In this document: piece by piece, positions 16,411-26,182 of the stretch
Layout of the letters: each line of letters opens with the position of its first letter
Numbering within the stretch: the first letter of the stretch is position 1
Origin: Pseudorhodoferax sp965279475
GTDB lineage: Bacteria; Pseudomonadota; Gammaproteobacteria; Burkholderiales; Burkholderiaceae_C
Length of the DNA stretch: 64,000 bases
Assembly: GCA_965279475.1 (NCBI GenBank)
Contig: CBDIIA010000003.1
Span: 4,526,001 to 4,590,000, forward strand
Direction of reading: 5' to 3'
Notes under the pieces: generated by a model
The model's input: only the letters and a program-made list of their open reading frames with translations
What the model was told of the DNA's origin: nothing
Databases searched by the model: none
Position numbers and translations under genes: made by a program

Positions 16411-17898
16411 ATGGACTGCGCCACCGCACTGCTCAACACCAGCCAGGTGGCGCAAGCCGACCGGCTGACCGTGGCAGCCGGAACCCCCGGCAGCACCTTG
16501 ATGGAGAACGCCGGCCGCGCGGTCGCGCACGAGATCATGCGGCGCTGGACGCCGCGCCCCGTGCTAGTGCTGTGCGGGCCAGGCAGCAATGGCGGCGACG
16601 GCTTCGTCGCCGCGCGTCGCCTCGCCGATGCAGGTTGGCCTGTGCGAGTGGCCTTGCTGGTCGCGCGTGACCAGCTGCGCGGTGACGCGGCCCATCATGC
16701 TGCACGGTGGCAAGGGTCGGTCGAGCCGTTGACGTCCGCAGCACTGGCCGGGGCCGCGCTGGTGGTGGATGCGATCTTCGGCGCAGGCCTGAGCCGCGCG
16801 CTCGACGGGCCTGCCGCGCAAGCCTTGGCGGCGGCCTCGGCCGGCGGGATGACCATCATCGCAGTCGATGTGCCTAGCGGCCTGCTGGGCGACACCGGCG
16901 CCAATCTTGGCGCGGTCGAGGCGGTCCTCACTGTCACCTGCTTTCGCAAGAAGCCGGGACATCTGCTGCAGCCTGGCCGCAGGTTGTGCGGTGAGGTGGT
17001 CGTCGCCGATATCGGAACACCGGCGTCCGTGTTCGACCAGCTCAGACCAGACACCTTCGAGAACGATCCGGCGCTGTGGCTCGATGCGTTGCCCGGCCTG
17101 TTGCCCGAGGGGAACAAATACACCCGGGGCCATGCACTGATTGTGGGAGGCTATCCCGCCACGGGCGCGGCCCGCATGGCCGCGCGCGCAGCAGCAAGAG
17201 CGGGCGCCGGCTTGACAACGATCGCAGTTCCAGAGAGCGCAGTCCCGATCTACGCCGCATCGCTCACCAGCATCATGTTGAGTGCTGTCGTGCAGGCCAA
17301 CGACATCGACCGCCTGCTCGCTGACACCCGCTACTCGGGCCTGTTGATCGGTCCGGGTGCCGGCACCGGCGAGGCCACGCGTGCGCGCGTGCTCGCGATG
17401 CTCAAGACGGGGCGACCGACGGTGCTCGATGCCGACGCACTGACGGTGTTCAAGGACGCCCCCCAGACCTTGTTCGACGCCGTCACTGGCCCATGTGTGC
17501 TGACCCCTCACGACGGCGAGTTCGCGCGGCTCTTCATCGTCGGCGGAGACAAGCTGGCGCGTGCCCGCGCAGCCGCTCGACGCAGCGGCGCGGTACTGGT
17601 GCTCAAGGGCAGCGACACGGTGATCGCTTCGCCTGACGGCCGCGCGATCATCAATGCCAACGCCCCGCCGACCTTGGCCACCGCCGGCTCTGGCGATGTG
17701 CTGGCCGGCCTGGTGCTGGGGCTCGTGACGCAAGGAATGGAGCCGTTCATGGCATCGGCGGCAGCCGTATGGCTGCATGGCGCAGCGGCCACTGCATTCG
17801 GTCCGGGACTTCTGGCCGAAGACTTGCCGGACTTGCTGCCAGCTGTCTTGCGCCAGCTGCATCAGCCGGCGCGTGCAAGCGCCGGGAATCTCCTGTGA
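16411..17898 (+). CDS. nnr: Bifunctional NAD(P)HX epimerase/dehydratase
   Basis: 495 residues. The N-terminal YjeF-like epimerase domain (about 1-215) has the loop GPGSNGGDGFVAARRL. The C-terminal ADP-dependent (S)-NAD(P)HX dehydratase domain (about 225-490) has NKYTRGHALIVGG, LTPHDGEFARL and the catalytic TAGSGDVLAGL. Together they repair hydrated NADH and NADPH. The length matches fused Nnr proteins. It sits 70 bases behind an NAD(P)-dependent dehydrogenase, which makes sense if cofactor damage rises during reductive stress; that link is inferred. Confidence 0.93.
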   Translation: MDCATALLNTSQVAQADRLTVAAGTPGSTLMENAGRAVAHEIMRRWTPRPVLVLCGPGSNGGDGFVAARRLADAGWPVRVALLVARDQLRGDAAHHAARWQGSVEPLTSAALAGAALVVDAIFGAGLSRALDGPAAQALAAASAGGMTIIAVDVPSGLLGDTGANLGAVEAVLTVTCFRKKPGHLLQPGRRLCGEVVVADIGTPASVFDQLRPDTFENDPALWLDALPGLLPEGNKYTRGHALIVGGYPATGAARMAARAAARAGAGLTTIAVPESAVPIYAASLTSIMLSAVVQANDIDRLLADTRYSGLLIGPGAGTGEATRARVLAMLKTGRPTVLDADALTVFKDAPQTLFDAVTGPCVLTPHDGEFARLFIVGGDKLARARAAARRSGAVLVLKGSDTVIASPDGRAIINANAPPTLATAGSGDVLAGLVLGLVTQGMEPFMASAAAVWLHGAAATAFGPGLLAEDLPDLLPAVLRQLHQPARASAGNLL

Positions 17899-18053
17899 CC
17901 CGCAACAAGGGATGCGATGCAGGCGATGGCTCTGAACAGGGCGGAGAGCCTCTGCACACGTTCCGGGCTAACCCGACCAACGACCCGAGCCGGCGAGATC
18001 CGGTGAAGGTCGGTGCCGGACCTGCGCGTGCGGCCCGAATGCCGACAAGTCAG

Positions 18054-18314
18054 CTACTCCTTCGCGAGGTAGTCCACCATTCCGCGACTCCCGGCAAAGA
18101 GCGGCAAGGCGCTTGCAGTCAACGCCGACAGGTACTTTGCATAGTTGTTGGCCATGCCTTGCATCAACAGCACGGAGACCGCCAACGGGTTGGCTGCTTC
18201 GGCCGCGCCCGATCCTTCGGGCCTTTTCCTGCAGATTGAAGCGAACAACTGCATATTGCTTTGAGCGAGCTGACCGAAAGCCTGCACGGCAGGCCATTGA
18301 AATTCTTGCTGCAT
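18054..18314 (-). CDS. Small phasin-like protein
   Basis: 86 residues, no signal peptide. The helical, glutamine- and alanine-rich sequence (QQEFQWPAVQAFGQLAQSN, MQGMANNYAKYLSALTASA) resembles short phasin-type granule-associated proteins. At 86 residues it is shorter than a full phasin, so it may be a cut-down member or unrelated. An island promoter box with a good -10 lies upstream (18372-18414), which supports that it is expressed. Confidence 0.5.
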   Translation of the reverse strand: MQQEFQWPAVQAFGQLAQSNMQLFASICRKRPEGSGAAEAANPLAVSVLLMQGMANNYAKYLSALTASALPLFAGSRGMVDYLAKE

Positions 18315-18371
18315 GGAGGTTTCCCGTTGAATCTAAGAGCATGGCGGCCGAGCCATCGGCACACAGCACAA

Positions 18372-18414
18372 ACCTTAGTGCGCCGACAACCGATCGTCTG
18401 TGCGTCAACCCACA
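18372..18414 (-). promoter_or_regulatory. Crp-like box with -35/-10, promoter of the phasin-like gene
   Basis: Box TGTGCGTCAACCCACA at 18399-18414 differs at one base from the consensus. Read toward the gene its end continues ACAGACG. TAAGGT on the minus strand (18372-18377) is centred exactly 32 bases away. Confidence 0.65.
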
Positions 18415-18469
18415 CGACCCGGCTGTCGAGGCAGCCTGTGCAGGACCCAACGTGCGCGTTTGCGTCTGC

Positions 18470-18513
18470 AGTGCGCCAACGTACAGACATGGGCGGCAGA
18501 CGACCCGGACACT
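18470..18513 (+). promoter_or_regulatory. Crp-like box with -35/-10, promoter of the two-repeat PRC-barrel gene
   Basis: Box AGTGCGCCAACGTACA at 18470-18485 followed by GACA gives ACAGAC. The hexamer at spacing 32 is poor, but GACACT at 18508-18513 lies one base further. Oriented away from the box at 18399. Confidence 0.5.
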
Positions 18514-18624
18514 GGCCGTCAGATCATCCCCGCCGTCTCAGTGGGGGTCGACGGCGGATCCACCCCTTCCGGACAACGCATGCCGCCTACGCGCGTTGTC
18601 TGGTCCTTCGAAAGAGCAGTCACC

Positions 18625-19446
18625 ATGTTGCGCAGTACCAAAGATCTGGAAAACTTCACTATCGGCGCCACGGACGGCGAGATCGGCCACGTCAAGGACT
18701 TCTATTTCGAGGACGACACCTGGATCGTTCGCTACCTCATCGTGGACACAGGCTCATGGCTGTCGCGCCGCAAGGTATTGATATCGCCGATCTCCGTACG
18801 CCAACCGAGCTGGGCCGACAGGACATTGCCCGTCGGCATCACCCGGGAGCAGGTACGAAACAGTCCGGACATTGACACCGATATGCCCGTGTCGCGGCAG
18901 AACGAGAGTCTTTACCTCGGCTATTACGGCTACCCGCCGTACTGGGGTGGCGGTGGCATGTGGGGCGACAGCATGTACCCCTACGCGATGGTGCCGGGCT
19001 ACGCTGGCGCACGGTTGGACTGGGCGGAGCATGAGAGAGAAGAAAGGGAGTGGCTGGCCGCGGAGCGGGCACGGCATAGCCAGGACGACCCGCACCTGCG
19101 CAGCTGCCAGGCTGTCAACGGCTACCAGCTCCACGCAACAGATGGCGACATCGGCCATGTCGCCGGATTTCTGGTGGACGACGAGAACTGGGCGATCCGC
19201 TATCTCATCGTCGGTACCAGCAACTGGTGGGTCGGTCACAAGGTGTTGATCGCGCCTCCCTGGATCACCGAAGTGAACTGGTCGAAAAGAACCGTCTCGG
19301 TTGACTTGACCCGCGAGTCCGTCAAGGGCGCGCCGACCTACGATCCAGACCAGCCATGGAGCCGGCCGCGAGAGCTTGGCCTCTACCGGCACCACGGCCG
19401 AGCCGGATACTGGGCGGGCAGCGCCGAGTCTGCGTCGGAACTCTGA
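18625..19446 (+). CDS. Cytoplasmic PRC-barrel protein with two barrels
   Basis: 273 residues without signal peptide. Two PRC-barrel repeats are visible: residues about 1-75 (MLRSTKDLENFTIGATDGE with WIVRYLIVDTGSW) and about 160-235 (NGYQLHATDGDIGHVAGF with WAIRYLIVGTSNWW). Between them is a Gly/Tyr-rich linker (about 97-125). The same twofold plan occurs in the shortened protein at 24328-24987. Function unknown; PRC-barrels usually act as assembly or adaptor folds. Confidence 0.85.
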   Translation: MLRSTKDLENFTIGATDGEIGHVKDFYFEDDTWIVRYLIVDTGSWLSRRKVLISPISVRQPSWADRTLPVGITREQVRNSPDIDTDMPVSRQNESLYLGYYGYPPYWGGGGMWGDSMYPYAMVPGYAGARLDWAEHEREEREWLAAERARHSQDDPHLRSCQAVNGYQLHATDGDIGHVAGFLVDDENWAIRYLIVGTSNWWVGHKVLIAPPWITEVNWSKRTVSVDLTRESVKGAPTYDPDQPWSRPRELGLYRHHGRAGYWAGSAESASEL

Positions 19447-19599
19447 CCGCCATTGCGCAACCCCATGAGCCCCTTTCGCACATCGTTGGATTGTTCGGGG
19501 TCTGGATTTCGAATGGCCCCTCCCCCGTCGGAGACGGCACTTCCGACACCCATCGAGGTCGCATCTTCGACTGCAACCGTACCGCAGCAGCATTGGTGG

Positions 19600-20158
19600 C
19601 GACGCTGGCGTCGCGCAACTGCAAGCCGACCATCGCTGCGCACGCCAACTCGTTGATACGCAGCACGGGCACCGGCGTCGTGCGGCTCAGGACGTAGCTG
19701 GGTTCGCATGGGCGCGAGGTCCAGCGCCGGGGCACTGCACAGACCCAGCGCCGCAGGCACATCGGGGGTTGTCCATGAACCCGAAGTGCAGCGTGATCTG
19801 CCAGGCACCATCGCCCAGCACCAGCACATCGACGCGCTGCGTGGGAGCAATCCAAGGCATCTCATGAAACCGCACGTGCACGATGACATTGCATGGATGC
19901 AGGACCTGGTTGTTGTTCCTGTTGTGCAGTAGCGCGGCGGGCACGGCCTTGCGACCAGGTGCTCATGGACAGGAACAGCAGCGTCCCGACGGCGAGCGGG
20001 AACCAGCCGCCGTCGAACAGTTGGATGATGCAGTCCGACACCCGCAGCAGATCGAGCACCACGAAGAACAGGGTAGCGCCCCAGGCGACCTGCGCCATCG
20101 TCCAAAGCGGGCGGGTGTCGATGTCGCCATAGACCACGCCCAGCGCGGCCAGCGTCAT
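19600..20158 (-). pseudogene. kup: Decayed potassium transporter gene kup
   Basis: The minus strand from the ATG at 20158 reads MTLAALGVVYGDIDTRPLWT, the N-terminal first helix of Kup. It jumps straight to a late helix (FDGGWFPLAVGTLLFLSMST) and then, in other frames, to C-terminal pieces (NVIVHVRFHEMPWIAPTQ; TTPVPVLRINELACAAM). Most of the roughly 1.9 kb gene is missing and at least two frame changes separate the rest. It cannot make a transporter. Confidence 0.8.
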
Positions 20159-20462
20159 CGTGGGCAGGCGTGGGCGGACCTGCGGCGCGCAAACATGGCC
20201 TGTCGGTTCACGGTGTAGCCACCGTACGACTGGTTGCTGAACATCTTTCGCGCACAAGACGATTGCATGCGGGGTTCGAGTGGAACAGACGGATCTCGAA
20301 TCCAGGGTGACGTATGGCAATGGTCCGTACGCCAGCCAGCAACGGCGGCTTGCGCCAGATCAAACATGGCCACTGTTCCCGCAGCCTATGTTCGATACCG
20401 AACGGATAGGCCGCCCGAGATCGCCAATGCTCCGTTGCGATGCAGCATTCCAGGAGCAACCC
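20159..20462. other. Region between kup remnant and Crp/Fnr copy 3, no gene seen
   Basis: About 300 bases with no recognisable gene. A weak resemblance to the island box near 20322 has the wrong orientation and no -10 at the expected spacing. Confidence 0.35.
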
Positions 20463-21374
20463 ATGAAAATCGAAGATGTCTGGATGGGGTCAAGAAGATC
20501 CCTCGCTCCGGCCATACCCCCCACTGGACCAGCCGGCGCGAGGACGGCGAGATTCGGCTTCCTGCGTCTTCGGGAACATGCCGTTGCCTTGAGGGCGGTT
20601 CCACCGCTACAACATCCGGCGTCCAGCGCGAGATCGCCACCGCCCAGGGACAACCACTTGCTGTCCTCGTTGCCAAAGACCGAATGGGCACGGTTGCGCC
20701 CGCTTCTCGAAGCCGTCGATCTCGAAGCCGGGCAGATGCTGCACGAGTCCGGGCAAACCAGGACGCATGTCTACTTCCCGATGACGGCAGTCGTGGCATT
20801 GCTGCACATCACGGCCGAGGGGGACTCCATGGAGATCGGCATGGTTGGCAACGAAGGGCTTGTGGGCGTCTGCGCCCTCATGGGTGGCGAGTCCTTTCCC
20901 GCCCTGGCTGTTGTCCAGGTGGCGGGCAAGGCCTACCGTGCGAGCCTGGCGACGGTACGGGCGGAATTCAAACGTCTTCCAACGCATCGACTGCTTCTGC
21001 GCTACATGGAGGCCCATATGGCTCAGGTGGCGCAAGCCGCTGTCTGCAGCCGCCATCACTCGCTCGAGCAACGGCTGAACCGCCTGCTGCTGTCCACGCT
21101 GGACCGGGTCCCGCATGACGAACTGCCCATGACACACGAACTGATGCCGAAGCTGCTCGGGGTGCGTCGCGAGGGAGTGACCGAGGCTGCGCTGAAGCTG
21201 CAGGATGCCGGCCTGATTCACTACGCGCGCGGACATATCCGTGTCTTGAATCGCCAAGGCGTACAGGACAGTTGTTGTGAGTGCTACGCCGTCCTGAGCA
21301 GCGAGTACGCCCGCTTGCTCCCGCGGCCCTTGGACAACGCGGCGTCGACCTCCCTATGGGCGGCTACCCGGTGA
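20463..21374 (+). CDS. Crp/Fnr-family transcriptional regulator (copy 3)
   Basis: 303 residues from the ATG at 20463, which has AGGAG 8 bases upstream. The first about 65 residues are an unusual basic and proline-rich extension. The conserved part starts at DNHLLSSLPKTEWARL, with the effector domain (TRTHVYFPMTAVVALL, GMVGNEGLVGVCALMGGES) and the winged helix MTHELMPKLLGVRREGVTEA. The DNA-reading segment GVRREGVT is identical to copy 1. If the extension is not translated, the start would be a later codon. Effector unknown. Confidence 0.87.
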   Translation: MKIEDVWMGSRRSLAPAIPPTGPAGARTARFGFLRLREHAVALRAVPPLQHPASSARSPPPRDNHLLSSLPKTEWARLRPLLEAVDLEAGQMLHESGQTRTHVYFPMTAVVALLHITAEGDSMEIGMVGNEGLVGVCALMGGESFPALAVVQVAGKAYRASLATVRAEFKRLPTHRLLLRYMEAHMAQVAQAAVCSRHHSLEQRLNRLLLSTLDRVPHDELPMTHELMPKLLGVRREGVTEAALKLQDAGLIHYARGHIRVLNRQGVQDSCCECYAVLSSEYARLLPRPLDNAASTSLWAATR

Positions 21375-21641
21375 GAGGTATGTCTGAAGCCTGCGGCCGA
21401 CCACCAGCGCCTGCACCGCCTTCGTTGTCCCAGCGCTCCGTGGCGACGCGTTCGCCCGGCAGAATGCGACGGTCACGCCGTGCTTGCCCTCCGGCCGGCG
21501 CCTCGAGTTGACAACCGCGCATCGAGCATCCCGGGGCACAGGAGGCAGGCTTCACCCCGCCGCCCTGGCAACCGTTCTGCGCCACAGAGCCGACGCCATG
21601 AACCGTCTCGCGTTGCGCGAAACACCTTGCACCCAGCGTGT
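21375..21641. other. Intergenic region between Crp/Fnr copy 3 and dnaK
   Basis: 267 bases between converging genes. No gene, repeat or convincing terminator hairpin was recognised. Confidence 0.35.
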
Positions 21642-23555
<1,914 letters not shown>

Positions 23556-23602
23556 GGTGGTTTCTCGTGGAGACGGATGAATGGGTTGGTGTGAACTTCA
23601 CC

Positions 23603-23645
23603 AGTCTGCGCGGGTGTGCTGCAGAGGTCTGTGGGTCACCGCACG
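23603..23645 (-). promoter_or_regulatory. Crp-like box with -35/-10, promoter of dnaK
   Basis: Box TGTGGGTCACCGCACG at 23630-23645, continuing toward the gene as ACAGACC. CAGACT on the minus strand (23603-23608) is centred exactly 32 bases away. It lies 74 bases before the dnaK start. No sigma-32-type promoter was recognised by eye. Confidence 0.55.
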
Positions 23646-23680
23646 CTGCACGCGGGCAAGCGCTCGATTTCCCACCGGCT

Positions 23681-24331
23681 TCACGAAGGTTTCCGGACAT
23701 CGACGGTGGGCCGGGCCGCGACGCTGGCGAAAACGTGATCCCACAGCGGGCTGGTCACGCCATAGCAGATCGCCGCTGCGCCGTGATGGTGCCGGGCGTG
23801 CCACAGTTTGCGTCTGCGCAGCCAGTCGTTGCGGGCCGGCCAGTGGTGCATCGCATGGTGCGTGACCGTGTAGGCGAGATACCCCAACAACAAGCCGCAT
23901 GTCAGCGCACAGGCTTGCCAGACGGTTCCGAGCAGGGATGAGGGCAGGAACACCAGCACCACGATCAAGGCTGCGCTGAAAACGGTCGGCGTCAGAATGA
24001 GGGCGGCCGGCCTCTGATGGTGCAACGCGTGCCAGCTTCGAAAGGGCTCGAGGCCGTGCAGGATGAACCGATGCAGACCGTATTCGACGACCGTCCAGCC
24101 CGCCAGGCCCGCCAGCACAAGGACGCAGGTCTGCAGCCACTGCCCATGCGGGCTGCGAAACAGCAGCAGGGCGAGAAGAAATGCCGCAGCACAGGCATAG
24201 AGGGCGAAGTCGGCACGGTAGGCGGCCACTCCGTGCTCGAGTGTGAACAGCTTGGCCGTGATCGAAAGGCGGCCCCTTCCAACAAAGGAAGACCAGCCAG
24301 ATCCGTTCGGCCCGGCTTTGCGACACCTCAT
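23681..24331 (-). CDS. Sterol desaturase/fatty-acid hydroxylase family membrane protein
   Basis: 216 residues with about four hydrophobic segments. The di-iron histidine boxes of the family are present: HRFILH, HALHH, HHAMHH and HARHHH. Members hydroxylate or desaturate lipids in the membrane; the substrate here is unknown. The ATG at 24331 overlaps the stop of the PRC-barrel gene as ATGA, so translation is probably coupled. The first about 25 residues are less conserved. Confidence 0.82.
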   Translation of the reverse strand: MRCRKAGPNGSGWSSFVGRGRLSITAKLFTLEHGVAAYRADFALYACAAAFLLALLLFRSPHGQWLQTCVLVLAGLAGWTVVEYGLHRFILHGLEPFRSWHALHHQRPAALILTPTVFSAALIVVLVFLPSSLLGTVWQACALTCGLLLGYLAYTVTHHAMHHWPARNDWLRRRKLWHARHHHGAAAICYGVTSPLWDHVFASVAARPTVDVRKPS

Positions 24332-24987
24332 TCCGCGCGCTCGATCGTCGTGATCTCGAATCCGAAATCGAGGAGTCTGTCGATGGCGTTCTCTCCAGGG
24401 CGTCCGTCCGGTACCGATTCCCCCTGCAACCAGGATTTGTGGATGAGGATTGCCGCGGCCTCTTCGGCGGAGGGCCGGGTTCCCCGCCGAACCTCGTCTT
24501 CGATCGGTGGACCGCCGTCACCGCCGCTCCGGGTGGCGGCGACGCGCCAGCGATTCAACTCGTAAGGAAGCGACTGCCTGACCGCTTCGCGCGTCAGGCC
24601 GACAGAGAGGCTGCAATCCAGCGATCGCACGTCGGTCACCCACTGCGGTGCGATGAGAACGCTGTGTCCGATCCACCAGCGGCTCGTGTCGATCACGATG
24701 GCGTGCACAGCCCGGGTCTCCTCATCCACCAGAAGATCCTGAACATGGCCGGCTTCACCGTCCAGCGCATGGACGCGATAGCCCGTCACTGCATTGCAAC
24801 TGCGCCAGTACGGGGCGTTGCGGCATGCCGGTTGGCCGCGGGTCGACAGACCGGGTCCGTCGGCCTGGAGAAGCGGGCTCGCGAAGATCGGCATCGCGTG
24901 GCATTCGCGCCAGCCGCTCGCATCGATCACCAAGCCGCGAACGACCCATTGGTCGTCATCAAGAGCGAAGTACAGAACTGGACACAT
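24328..24987 (-). CDS. PRC-barrel protein, first barrel shortened
   Basis: 219 residues from the ATG at 24987. The second PRC-barrel (about 70-145, NAVTGYRVHALDGEAGHVQD, with DTSRWWIGHSVLIAPQWV) is intact. The first barrel is represented only by its middle (DDDQWVVRGLVIDASGW); its start, present in the paralogue at 18625, is missing. The C-terminal part has a charged linker and a short helix. A GTG at 25002 is possible, but it would lie upstream of the transcription start predicted from the promoter box, which places the ATG at about +1 (leaderless). Confidence 0.72.
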   Translation of the reverse strand: MCPVLYFALDDDQWVVRGLVIDASGWRECHAMPIFASPLLQADGPGLSTRGQPACRNAPYWRSCNAVTGYRVHALDGEAGHVQDLLVDEETRAVHAIVIDTSRWWIGHSVLIAPQWVTDVRSLDCSLSVGLTREAVRQSLPYELNRWRVAATRSGGDGGPPIEDEVRRGTRPSAEEAAAILIHKSWLQGESVPDGRPGENAIDRLLDFGFEITTIERAE

Positions 24988-24993
24988 GGGCTC

Positions 24994-25036
24994 ACTTTGC
25001 ACCGGCCCGGGTACGTCGTCTGTTCGTTGCCGTACC
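24994..25036 (-). promoter_or_regulatory. Crp-like box with -35/-10, promoter of the shortened PRC-barrel gene
   Basis: Box TGTTCGTTGCCGTACC at 25021-25036; toward the gene it continues ACAGACG. CAAAGT on the minus strand (24994-24999) is centred 32 bases away. The predicted start of transcription falls on the ATG. Confidence 0.55.
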
Positions 25037-25144
25037 CAGTTCGGCGCCGAAGACGATCAGTCCAACCGTCAGCACCGAAAGCCCGGCGCTTTGCGGGACG
25101 GCCGCACGCAACAGGCAGGGCGTCCGAGACTGCCAGACGGGTAC

Positions 25145-25188
25145 CGTACGGCAACGAACAGACCCCTGCCTTCAGGGGAACACAAGAT
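25145..25188 (+). promoter_or_regulatory. Crp-like box with -35/-10, promoter of the second BON gene
   Basis: Box CGTACGGCAACGAACA at 25145-25160 followed by GACC. It is an inverted copy of the box at 25021 (15 of 16 bases). CAAGAT at 25183-25188 lies at spacing 33. Confidence 0.55.
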
Positions 25189-25278
25189 GATGGGTGGCTC
25201 TTGCAGATGGATTCGCCAGCAGCGAAAGAACGCAGGCACCACGCTACCCTCCCTATCAGCCAACTTCAGGAATCAAAG

Positions 25279-25938
25279 ATGAAAACCGATACACAACTGC
25301 AGCAGGACGTCATGGCAGAACTCAAGTGGGAACCTACCTTGAGCGCGTCCCAGATCGGCGTCTCGGCCAAGGATGGCGTCATCACGCTGACCGGAACCGT
25401 CGACGGCTATGCCAAGAAGTCCGAAGCAGAAGACGCAGTGAAGCGGGTCGCAGGCGTCACGGCCGTGGTCGAAAAGATCGAAATCAAGTACCTCAGCACA
25501 TGGGCGAAAAAGGACGACAACGACATTGCCGCCGAAGTCGTCAACGCGTTCAAGTGGAACTGGGAAGTCCCTTCCGGCAAGGTGAAGGCGACGGTCGAGA
25601 AGGGTTGGGTCACCCTGGACGGCGAACTGTCATGGAAGTTCCAGAGTGACGCCGCTGCCAAGGCCGTGAAGAGTCTGGAGGGGGTCGCAGGCGTGTCGAA
25701 CAACATCAAGATCAAGTCCACCACGGACGATGCCATCGAAAAAGCGGACATCGAAAGCGCGCTGGAGCGCAACTGGTCCGTCTCCGACCAGGACATCCAG
25801 GTCAAGGTGTCCGGCCACAAGGCGACGCTCACCGGAACGGTGGATTCCTGGTACCAGAAAGACGAAGCAAGTCGCATCGCCTGGAAGGCGCCGGGTGTGT
25901 GGACCGTCGCGAACGAACTGCTGGTCGAGTACACCTGA
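25279..25938 (+). CDS. BON-domain protein (three repeats)
   Basis: 219 residues starting MKTDTQLQQDVMAELKWEPT. Three BON repeats (about 3-70, 77-145, 149-219) each contain the turn G.vTL.G.v (KDGVITLTGTVDGY, KGWVTLDGELSW, GHKATLTGTVDSW). It has no signal peptide. CAGGA about 8 bases before the ATG at 25279 supports this start; earlier in-frame ATGs would include the promoter. Likely membrane- or phospholipid-associated stress protein by family. The gene is divergent from the shortened PRC-barrel gene. Confidence 0.88.
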   Translation: MKTDTQLQQDVMAELKWEPTLSASQIGVSAKDGVITLTGTVDGYAKKSEAEDAVKRVAGVTAVVEKIEIKYLSTWAKKDDNDIAAEVVNAFKWNWEVPSGKVKATVEKGWVTLDGELSWKFQSDAAAKAVKSLEGVAGVSNNIKIKSTTDDAIEKADIESALERNWSVSDQDIQVKVSGHKATLTGTVDSWYQKDEASRIAWKAPGVWTVANELLVEYT

Positions 25939-25959
25939 GATCGACCGCAGCGGAACCAG

Positions 25960-26075
25960 CAGCACCGAGCCTGATGACCAGCAACGCCTGAGCGTTGGAG
26001 CCGATCCAGGCTCGGCAGCAGCCAGCGACGCCGTTGTTGGTGCGGGACACGGTGGCAGTGACCAAAGGGCGGTCT
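25960..26075 (-). pseudogene. Crp/Fnr regulator, internal fossil fragment
   Basis: On the minus strand the frame reads RRWLLPSLDRLQRSG, matching CRWLLLSLDRLQGTE of the intact copy at 9.8 kb. Neighbouring bases in other frames still resemble the flanking codons (QTA, then LLVIRLG). The stretch is about 115 bases, has several frame changes and no start, so it is a relic. It lies between the BON gene and the alcohol dehydrogenase. Confidence 0.5.
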
Positions 26076-26182
26076 GGGCCCTTCCGATGTTGATGCGTCG
26101 CCTCCTTGCCCCGTACTGCAAACGACCGGCAAGGCCGTCCACGCGATCGCTGAAGCCACTTGACCGAACAGAGGTTCTGCGC

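Noticed and set aside
20322..20340. GGTCCGTACGCCAGCCAGC before Crp/Fnr copy 3
   Set aside because: Several mismatches, flank pointing away from the gene, and no -10 at spacing 32.
26160..26175. TTGACCGAACAGAGG before the alcohol dehydrogenase
   Set aside because: Resembles the box end but has an extra base and is only about 10 bases from the start codon, so it cannot be the same kind of promoter.
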